From assembly GCA_963589425.1 (NCBI GenBank), contig CAVAKZ010000024.1, forward strand, positions 1 through 39,307: 39,307 nucleotides of DNA, written 5' to 3'. Both the position numbers and the translations under genes were made by a program. Origin of the DNA: CAKRJP01 sp963589425 (lineage in GTDB: Bacteria; Bacillota; Clostridia; Lachnospirales; Lachnospiraceae). The notes under the pieces were generated by a model that worked only from the letters and a program-made list of their open reading frames with translations, was not told the origin of the DNA and ran no database searches. Positions 32,698 to 39,307 of this stretch are shown here, piece after piece; position 1 is the stretch's first letter; each line of letters starts with the position of its first letter.

Positions 32698-33759
32698 TTA
32701 CTTCAACAGATTGTTGTCTGCAAAATAATCAATTTTCATAGATTTTCTAACATCTGACAAGGTATCTGCAGCCGTCTGTCTTGCTTTCTCGCTTCCTGCT
32801 TTCAGAATGTCGTAGACATCTGCAAGATTCTTCTCCCACATCTGGCGTCTTTCTCTGATTGGTCCAAGCTCGGTCTGAAGAACATTATTCAGGAACTTCT
32901 TAACCTTCACATCTCCAAGTCCCCCTCGCATATAATGAGCCTTCAGTTCATCTAAATTCTGATAATCAGGCAAGAACTCTTCAAAATGCTCTGGAGTTGA
33001 GAAGGCATCCAGATATGTAAATACAGGATTCCCCTCAACCTTTCCAGGATCCTCCACCCGCAGGTGATTTGGATCTGTAAACATGGACATTACCTTTGTC
33101 TTAATCTCCTTGGATTCATCTGACAAATAAATGCAATTACCCAAAGACTTACTCATCTTGGCTTTTCCGTCAATTCCCGGAAGTCTTAAGCAGGCAGAAT
33201 TCTTAGGAAGAATGATTTTTGGATCTGTAAGGGTTTCTCCATAAACGCTGTTAAACTTATGCACAATCTCCTTACACTGCTCGATCATAGGCATCTGATC
33301 TTCTCCCGCCGGAACATCTGTTGCACGAAATGCAGTAATATCCGCAGCCTGACTAATAGGATAGCAGAAGAAGCCCACAGGAATGCTGGCCTCAAAATTC
33401 CGCTGTTTAATTTCTGATTTAACCGTGGGATTCCGCTGCACTCTGGCTACTGTTACAAGGTTCATGTAGTAAAATGTAAGTTCAGTAAGCTCTGGAATCA
33501 TAGATTGTATAAACAATGTTGATTTTTCCGGATCAAGGCCACATGCTAAATAATCTAAAGCCACCTGAAGAATGTTCTGTCTTACCTTCTCTGGATGTTC
33601 CGCATTATCTGTCAGAGCCTGAGCGTCTGCAACCATGATGTAAATATCATCATAGTCTCCTGAGTTTTGTAATCTTACACGTTCTTTCAAAGAACCTACA
33701 TAATGTCCCACATGCAAATGTCCTGTAGGACGGTCTCCTGTCAATATAACCTTCTTCAT
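32698..33759 (-). CDS. trpS: Tryptophan--tRNA ligase
   Basis: This class I synthetase of 353 residues has the HIGH-type motif GHLHVGH at 13-19, the tryptophan-binding segment PAGEDQMPMIE near 170-180, and KMSKS near 203-207. The ATG is preceded by AAAGGAG just after the ftsZ terminator. No T-box leader is visible in the 63-nt gap, so T-box control is unlikely. It probably depends on read-through from ftsZ, since no separate promoter is evident. Confidence 0.96.
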   Translation of the reverse strand: MKKVILTGDRPTGHLHVGHYVGSLKERVRLQNSGDYDDIYIMVADAQALTDNAEHPEKVRQNILQVALDYLACGLDPEKSTLFIQSMIPELTELTFYYMNLVTVARVQRNPTVKSEIKQRNFEASIPVGFFCYPISQAADITAFRATDVPAGEDQMPMIEQCKEIVHKFNSVYGETLTDPKIILPKNSACLRLPGIDGKAKMSKSLGNCIYLSDESKEIKTKVMSMFTDPNHLRVEDPGKVEGNPVFTYLDAFSTPEHFEEFLPDYQNLDELKAHYMRGGLGDVKVKKFLNNVLQTELGPIRERRQMWEKNLADVYDILKAGSEKARQTAADTLSDVRKSMKIDYFADNNLLK

Positions 33760-33774
33760 GTCTTACTCCTTTAC

Positions 33775-33806
33775 AAAAGGCCAGGCAAGATCTGCCTGGC
33801 CTTATT
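33775..33806 (-). terminator. Terminator between ftsZ and trpS
   Basis: AAGGCCAGGCA and TGCCTGGCCTT pair perfectly around a short loop. The minus-strand exit is TTTTGTAAAGG, whose end is the trpS ribosome-binding site. It is GC-rich and stable. Confidence 0.8.
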
Positions 33807-33822
33807 TTTACATTCAAAGTAT

Positions 33823-35124
<1,302 letters not shown>

Positions 35125-35174
35125 GGGTTTTTCCTCCTTTGTATTCCTTATAAATATTATACATCCCAAATATT

Positions 35175-35229
35175 GGTTACAGCACAAGCAAGCTCTGTAA
35201 CCGCAAGTTTGGGTGCCTAAAACCCAAAC
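35175..35229 (-). promoter_or_regulatory. Twin hairpins in the ftsZ leader
   Basis: Two perfect 8-bp stems lie side by side: GGTTACAG/CTGTAACC (35175-35182 and 35195-35202) and GTTTGGGT/ACCCAAAC (35207-35214 and 35222-35229). They are 50-105 nt before the ftsZ start and downstream of the promoter at 35271-35299, so they would be in the mRNA. No T-run follows, so an mRNA-stability or translation role is more likely than termination. A second, extended -10 TGTATAAT follows at about 35155-35165. Confidence 0.6.
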
Positions 35230-35270
35230 CATGACGACAAAAAGCGATTTTCTTTGCCATATATAAATAT

Positions 35271-35299
35271 ATAATAAATAGTTTCCTATAAAATATCAA
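35271..35299 (-). promoter_or_regulatory. Promoter of ftsZ
   Basis: On the minus strand TTGATA (35294-35299), 17-nt spacer, TATTAT (35271-35276). It would give a leader of about 140 nt before the TTG start. Confidence 0.6.
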
Positions 35300-35378
35300 T
35301 AGAAAATTGGGCTTTTTATGCATTTTTTTGCTACAATTCCGTCATTTTAAAAATAGACAAAAATTAGTTTCTTTAAGC

Positions 35379-36392
35379 CTAATATCCATAGTTTCCACTG
35401 CTGCTTGCCCCAGAATCATAGTAGTTTCCTGTGGCATCATAGGAACCGCCACTATCATATAGATTCATATTAGAACCATCCCAGGTGTAGACTTCGGTAG
35501 AACCGCTGTCCCAAGTACCGGAATCTGTCGCGGAATCAGAACTATCCCAAGAAGCAGTGCCTGTATCAGAAGCACTTGCATCAGCAGCACTTGCATCAGT
35601 AGCACTTGCATCAGTAGTTTCTGTATCTGATGACTCTTTCGTCTCTTCCTTTGTTTTTTCAAAGGTAATTACCTTGGCTGCAGTTGAATAATTTTCCAAA
35701 TGCAAGGTTCCCTTTTGATCTGTAAGTTTTGCAAGAATCGGTTCAATCTGCGCCATCTGATCAGAAGTTACACTGCTTCCCAAGGATACACAGATATCTC
35801 CAAAGTAAAGCATTAGGGAATTTTTCTCATATGCCAGTTTATCCGGAGACAGGTCATATTTTTTCACTTCCTGGGTAGTCTCTAATATTTGGTTGAAAAT
35901 TTTTGTTTTGCTGCACTTTAATTTCTTGTAAAGAGCAATCTTTTTAAAATTCACCCCGTCAATACTCGGAAGCCCCTCCTTGGCTTCAGTGGAAATATCT
36001 ACTACTAAGCCCTCTTTATCGAAGTAGATATATTGATTTCCATTCTTCACATAGCCCATGATGGGTTTTTCCTCCACCGTCACCTTCAGGCTCCAAGGGC
36101 TATTTAGGCTAACCTTCATGCTGTCCATACAAGCTATTTTCTTACCAAATCCCAGTTTATATTTTGCCAGGATATACAGGGTATTCACCTCATAGGGATT
36201 TTCCAAAACCGTATCATAAATCTCCTCTTTACTGCAGTAGTCATTTCCTACCACAGTAAAGCCCTCAGTGTAAAACAAAATAGAAAAGCAAAGCACAACA
36301 GTCAGGATCATAAGAAGTAATGTTACCCCTGCATAAAGCTTATGGGACTTTCTCTTTCTTGGACCTTTCTTGCCGGCAATCTTATTTGTCAT
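35379..36392 (-). CDS. ftsQ: Cell division protein FtsQ/DivIB
   Basis: This single-pass division protein has a basic cytoplasmic tail (GKKGPRKRKSHK), one membrane helix (about 20-43), a POTRA domain beginning FTVVGNDYCSKEEIYD (about 45-115) and the beta domain up to about 250. The last 83 residues (255-337) are low complexity, rich in Ser, Asp, Thr, Gly and Tyr, with TDASATDASAADASAS repeats and a closing NYYDSG/NYGY stretch. That tail is unusual for the family and is predicted to lie outside the membrane. The gene follows murD after 15 nt; ftsW and murG, often found nearby, are absent. Confidence 0.88.
   Translation of the reverse strand: MTNKIAGKKGPRKRKSHKLYAGVTLLLMILTVVLCFSILFYTEGFTVVGNDYCSKEEIYDTVLENPYEVNTLYILAKYKLGFGKKIACMDSMKVSLNSPWSLKVTVEEKPIMGYVKNGNQYIYFDKEGLVVDISTEAKEGLPSIDGVNFKKIALYKKLKCSKTKIFNQILETTQEVKKYDLSPDKLAYEKNSLMLYFGDICVSLGSSVTSDQMAQIEPILAKLTDQKGTLHLENYSTAAKVITFEKTKEETKESSDTETTDASATDASAADASASDTGTASWDSSDSATDSGTWDSGSTEVYTWDGSNMNLYDSGGSYDATGNYYDSGASSSGNYGY
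35566..35625. repeat. 15-bp minisatellite within ftsQ
   Basis: TCAG[A/C/T]AGCACTTGCA is repeated three times head to tail (35566-35610), with a diverged fourth unit to 35625. Each unit is five codons in frame, so copy number can change without a frameshift. Confidence 0.8.
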
Positions 36393-36407
36393 AAATTTTT
36401 TGCTCCT

Positions 36408-37766
36408 TTATAAAGCATGAACCAATTCCTTAAAGCGGTCTCCGCGGACCTCATAATTAGGGAACATGCCCCAACTTGCGCAGGCAGGGGATAACAAAAC
36501 TGCATCTCCTTCTTCTGCAAATTCCACAGCCTTTTCCATGGCCTCCTCAAAAGTATCTGCAAATACATAGTCTGTAAATTCACATTTTTCAGCATCCGCC
36601 GCAATCTTTTCCTTGGTAGCTCCGATAAGGATCAGTTTCTTTACTTTTCCATCAAAGTTCTGAATCCACTCTGTATACTCAGAATTCTTGTCATAACCCC
36701 CTCCGATCAAAACCGTAGGGCGGTTCATAGCCTGAATTCCTCGAATTGCAGCATCCGGATTAGTGCCCTTGGAATCATTATAGTAAACAACTCCCCCCTT
36801 TTCGGCCACATACTCGATTCGGTGTTCCACTCCTTTAAAGGCCTTTATGGTGTCCTGTACAATTTGAACCGGCACACCGTACAACAAAGCCATGGCAGAG
36901 GCTGCCATTACATTTTCATAATTGTGGGTTCCTAAAATCTGCAGTTTTCCAACATGGCAAAGTTCTATAGCTTGTTTATTTTCTTCCTGATAAATAATCT
37001 TCTCATCTTTTAAATAAATACCTTGGTCTAAGCTTCTTTTACTGCTGAAATAAAATACCTGAGTTTTTAGCTGCTGACCAAATTCCCTGGTCAAGGGATC
37101 CTCATAATTCAAAACACAAAAATCGTCTTCACCCTGGTTAATCGCAATATTTTTCTTAGCAGCCACATAGGCTTCCATAGTATGATGACGATTCAAGTGG
37201 TCCGGTGTAAAGTTAAGAATGGCGCTGACCTTAGGTCTGAAAGTGGCAATAGTCTCCAACTGAAAACTACTCATTTCCGCCACAATCACTGTGTCATCGT
37301 CAGTCTGATCTGCAATTACCGTATAAGGATTTCCAATATTTCCAACCACAAATGCCTTCTCTTTGTAATTCTTCATAATCTCTCCCAAGAGGGTTGTCGT
37401 GGTAGTTTTTCCGTTGGTTCCTGTAATAGCAAGCACATCCCCTTTGCCAAAGGCGTAGGCAAGCTCAATCTCTCCAATGATCTCTATGTGATGCGTCCTC
37501 ATTTTCTCAACAACAGGAAGGTCTGTAGGCACTCCGGGACTTAAGACAACTAGTTGCAGGCTATCCAATAATTTCTCCGGAAATTCTCCTAAAATAATTT
37601 CAGCCTTGCTGTCTTTATCTAACTTTTCTCGAACATCCTCTTCTTTTAGTTTATCATTGCCATCATAAAGAATGACATCTGCTTCCTGAAGTTCCAACAA
37701 ATGCACAGCTCCCACTCCACTGATTCCAGACCCAAATACCAAAACCTTTTTATTCTTAACTTCCAT
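36408..37766 (-). CDS. murD: UDP-N-acetylmuramoylalanine--D-glutamate ligase
   Basis: This cytoplasmic ATP-dependent ligase adds D-glutamate to the peptidoglycan precursor UDP-MurNAc-Ala. The 452-residue protein has the N-terminal UMP-binding Rossmann fold (VFGSGISGVGAVHLL), the ATP loop GTNGKTTTT near 115-123, NFTPDHLNRH near 190, DSKGTNPDAA near 330 and LLSPACASWGMF near 425. GGAGGAAGAA precedes the ATG. It follows mraY after 9 nt. Confidence 0.97.
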   Translation of the reverse strand: MEVKNKKVLVFGSGISGVGAVHLLELQEADVILYDGNDKLKEEDVREKLDKDSKAEIILGEFPEKLLDSLQLVVLSPGVPTDLPVVEKMRTHHIEIIGEIELAYAFGKGDVLAITGTNGKTTTTTLLGEIMKNYKEKAFVVGNIGNPYTVIADQTDDDTVIVAEMSSFQLETIATFRPKVSAILNFTPDHLNRHHTMEAYVAAKKNIAINQGEDDFCVLNYEDPLTREFGQQLKTQVFYFSSKRSLDQGIYLKDEKIIYQEENKQAIELCHVGKLQILGTHNYENVMAASAMALLYGVPVQIVQDTIKAFKGVEHRIEYVAEKGGVVYYNDSKGTNPDAAIRGIQAMNRPTVLIGGGYDKNSEYTEWIQNFDGKVKKLILIGATKEKIAADAEKCEFTDYVFADTFEEAMEKAVEFAEEGDAVLLSPACASWGMFPNYEVRGDRFKELVHAL

Positions 37767-37775
37767 TTCTTCCTC

Positions 37776-38732
37776 CTACAAAGCCATATAAGCGATCATG
37801 CAAAGCAGTACTGTAACAATGGTAAAGACTGCCACAACTCTTGTCTCAGACCATCCGCAAAGCTCAAAATGATGGTGAATCGGTGCCATTTTAAAAATGC
37901 GCTTACCGCCGGTCTTTTTAAAATAAGTCACCTGGATGATAACAGAAAGAACCTCCACCAGGTAAATCAAGCCTACAATAATGATAAAAATAGGCATCTG
38001 AAGCATATAAGCCGCGGAAGCTACAAATCCACCTAAGGCCAGGGATCCTGTATCTCCCATAAAAACCTTAGCCGGATATACATTATATAAAAGGAATCCC
38101 AGAAGGGCTCCCACTACTGCCGCAGTTACAGGCTCAATTCCGGCTCCCTTTCCAAGAGAAACCACAGTAAAGAAGGCTGCCACAATAACAGTAACGCTTG
38201 ATGCAAGTCCATCTAATCCATCTGTAAAATTCACGCCGTTTACCGTTCCAATCACTGCAACAAAGAGCAAGGGAATGGCAAAAATTCCAATATTCCAAGC
38301 CCTACCACCGGTAAAAGGAATGATCATAGCCAAAGATACATCTGTAAATTTCACCAAATAAAAAGCGAAAATTCCTGTTACTACAATCTGGAGGGCCATC
38401 TTCTGCTTGGGAAGAAGTCCGTCAGAATTTCTCTTTACTACTTTTAAATAATCATCCAAAAATCCAATAAGGCCAAAACCTAAAGTTACAAACAAGACCG
38501 GAATGATCTTGGGAAAACTTCCTGCAAAAAAGATGGAGCCAACCAGCACCGCCAAGAGAATAATAATACCTCCCATGGTAGGGGTTCCTGCCTTCTCAAG
38601 ATGAGACTTTACCCCTTCCTCCCTCTCTGTCTGTCCCATCTTCATTCTTCGAAGAATAGGTATGATAATAGGTGCTGCCACAGCACTAACAATAAATGCA
38701 ATAAATATTGGGACAAATGTCATAAAATTCAT
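37776..38732 (-). CDS. mraY: Phospho-N-acetylmuramoyl-pentapeptide-transferase
   Basis: This integral membrane enzyme transfers the precursor to undecaprenyl phosphate to give lipid I. The 318-residue protein has about ten membrane helices, GTPTMGG near 50-56, the catalytic-site FLDDYLKV near 90-97, NFTDGLDGLA near 167-176, MGDTGSLALGG near 224-234 and the HHHFE loop near 283-287. GAGGTG is 6 nt before the ATG. It is the first gene left of the division cluster; mraZ, rsmH, ftsL and the PBP gene that usually precede it are not here. Confidence 0.96.
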   Translation of the reverse strand: MNFMTFVPIFIAFIVSAVAAPIIIPILRRMKMGQTEREEGVKSHLEKAGTPTMGGIIILLAVLVGSIFFAGSFPKIIPVLFVTLGFGLIGFLDDYLKVVKRNSDGLLPKQKMALQIVVTGIFAFYLVKFTDVSLAMIIPFTGGRAWNIGIFAIPLLFVAVIGTVNGVNFTDGLDGLASSVTVIVAAFFTVVSLGKGAGIEPVTAAVVGALLGFLLYNVYPAKVFMGDTGSLALGGFVASAAYMLQMPIFIIIVGLIYLVEVLSVIIQVTYFKKTGGKRIFKMAPIHHHFELCGWSETRVVAVFTIVTVLLCMIAYMAL

Positions 38733-38789
38733 AATTCACCTCTTCAACTCATTTCTTATAAACTTTTTCGTTATCCTATAACTTTCCAT

Positions 38790-38818
38790 AGTATACTCTA
38801 TTTCCCCCTATAATTCAA
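38790..38818 (-). promoter_or_regulatory. Putative promoter of mraY-murD-ftsQ
   Basis: On the minus strand TTGAAT (38813-38818), 17-nt spacer, TATACT (38790-38795), about 58 nt upstream of mraY. Its -35 box lies right where sequence typical of the cluster seems to end and the putative mobile-element flank begins. Confidence 0.6.
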
Positions 38819-39162
38819 CCAAGGCAGAGAAGCTAGAGAAGTTAAAAAGAGAATGCGCTTTTGGCGGTTCGCCATAGGGATTTTTAGAAAGCAAGAAAAT
38901 TTCATAGGCTGACACGCCTCAAGCGGAGAAAACGCAGTCATGCGGTAACAGAGATGTTGCTTCATGGCTGTTTTTCTTTTGCTCAAAAATGAGCGAAAGT
39001 TACCGGCGGAGCTATTTCCCATTTTTGAGAAACAGCTATCTTCCGATTTTGGAGCACAGCACGGATGCCGCAGAAATACTACATTTCCGGCATAATTAGC
39101 TTGCTATCCTGTACCTTTAGAGTGATGTATTACATACCAAAACGAAAGGGGCACACAACGCT
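38819..39162. mobile_element. Probable edge of an integrated mobile element (boundary inferred)
   Basis: No gene of the cell-wall cluster continues here. The stretch has short hairpins such as GGCG-GTT-CGCC (about 38862-38872) and GCTCA-AAAA-TGAGC (38981-38994), and an operator-like ATGTATTACAT (about 39126-39136), ahead of a plus-strand gene. From memory, similar non-coding flanks and similar small proteins occur in conjugative elements of gut Firmicutes. No integrase, relaxase or terminal repeat is inside the window, so the boundary and type are uncertain. Confidence 0.35.
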
Positions 39163-39307
39163 ATGAGCAAAGATTGGACACATGAAGAACTGCAGGCCGC
39201 AAGCACGGCAATGCAGAAAATGGGGAACTTAAACTACGAGGAATTTTGCAAAGAAATCGAGGAGGCAGGACGCATGGAAGTGAGATTTGATTTAACAGGA
39301 ACAACGA
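39163..39307 (+). CDS. Hypothetical protein, N-terminal fragment (element-type small protein)
   Basis: The open frame starts at ATG 39163 (MSKDWTHEELQAASTAMQKM) and runs off the window after 48 codons without a stop. An AAAGGGG ribosome-binding site lies about 11 nt upstream. It is the only protein gene on the plus strand and is unlike the division genes. The N-terminus, an amphipathic W-x-x-E-E-L helix, resembles small accessory proteins I recall from conjugative elements in Lachnospiraceae, but no function is known to me. Confidence 0.55.
   Translation, partial: MSKDWTHEELQAASTAMQKMGNLNYEEFCKEIEEAGRMEVRFDLTGTT

Noticed and set aside
35125..35232. In-frame N-terminal extension of ftsZ to an ATG at 35232
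   Set aside because: The 36 added residues are cysteine-rich and unlike any FtsZ, run through two perfect hairpins, and lack a ribosome-binding site. The TTG at 35124 has AAAGGAGG at ideal spacing.
38798..39022. Minus-strand ORF of 74 codons at the right edge
   Set aside because: No ribosome-binding site or recognisable domain. It overlaps the mraY promoter and looks like an open frame in the non-coding flank of a mobile element.

Overview
The window reads as a chromosomal segment of a low-GC anaerobic Firmicute, most likely a Lachnospiraceae member (Clostridium cluster XIVa). The 5' end of a 16S rRNA gene at the left edge, a SCIFF/ScfB/SecDF block, HemZ, a Rel-Apt-RecJ block and a fused SecDF all fit that group. 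Apart from a tRNA-Gly gene and a partial gene at the far right edge, every gene lies on the minus strand, so operons are read from right to left.

Layout from left to right. 1-732: 16S rRNA 5' end, its leader hairpins and three tandem rRNA promoters. 733-4020: operon hom-MATE-marR (homoserine dehydrogenase, efflux pump, regulator). 4075-4257: tRNA-Gly(GCC) with a near-consensus promoter and its own terminator. 4291-12681: apt-rel-MBL hydrolase-hemZ-hisS-aspS, closed by a very long hairpin. 12726-13825: two small unknown membrane-protein genes. 13831-19805: recJ and secDF, then the radical SAM maturase scfB and its 47-residue six-cysteine substrate peptide SCIFF. 19866-26199: an acid-sugar catabolic cluster (TPI-like, RpiB-like, YcxB-like, KdgT-type permease, DUF1537 kinase, PdxA2-type dehydrogenase) behind a DeoR-family regulator. 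26277-31495: rseP-dxr-cdsA-uppS-frr-pyrH. 31517-33759: an HD-domain protein, an SGNH hydrolase and trpS. 33823-38818: part of a division and cell-wall cluster (ftsZ, ftsQ/divIB, murD, mraY). 38819-39307: sequence unrelated to that cluster with a plus-strand partial ORF, probably the edge of an integrated mobile element.

The most interesting part is the catabolic cluster. The kinase, dehydrogenase and permease match known D-threonate-type pathways. However, the RpiB homologue lacks two histidines of ribose-5-phosphate isomerase B, and the TPI homologue has altered phosphate-binding loops. Together they resemble an EryH/EryI-type tetrulose-phosphate isomerase pair, so the pathway may feed erythrose 4-phosphate as well as, or instead of, triose phosphate. 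Two paired 11-bp direct repeats, 137 bp apart and flanking the cluster promoter, look like the operators of the DeoR regulator. Other points worth checking are the triplicated rRNA promoter modules, a tandem 21-bp-spaced palindrome between apt and rel, hairpins between SCIFF and its maturase, the structured ftsZ leader with a TTG start, a minisatellite-encoded FtsQ tail, and a division cluster missing ftsW and murG and cut off upstream of mraY. Family assignments and comparisons with reference proteins are from memory; no searches were run.
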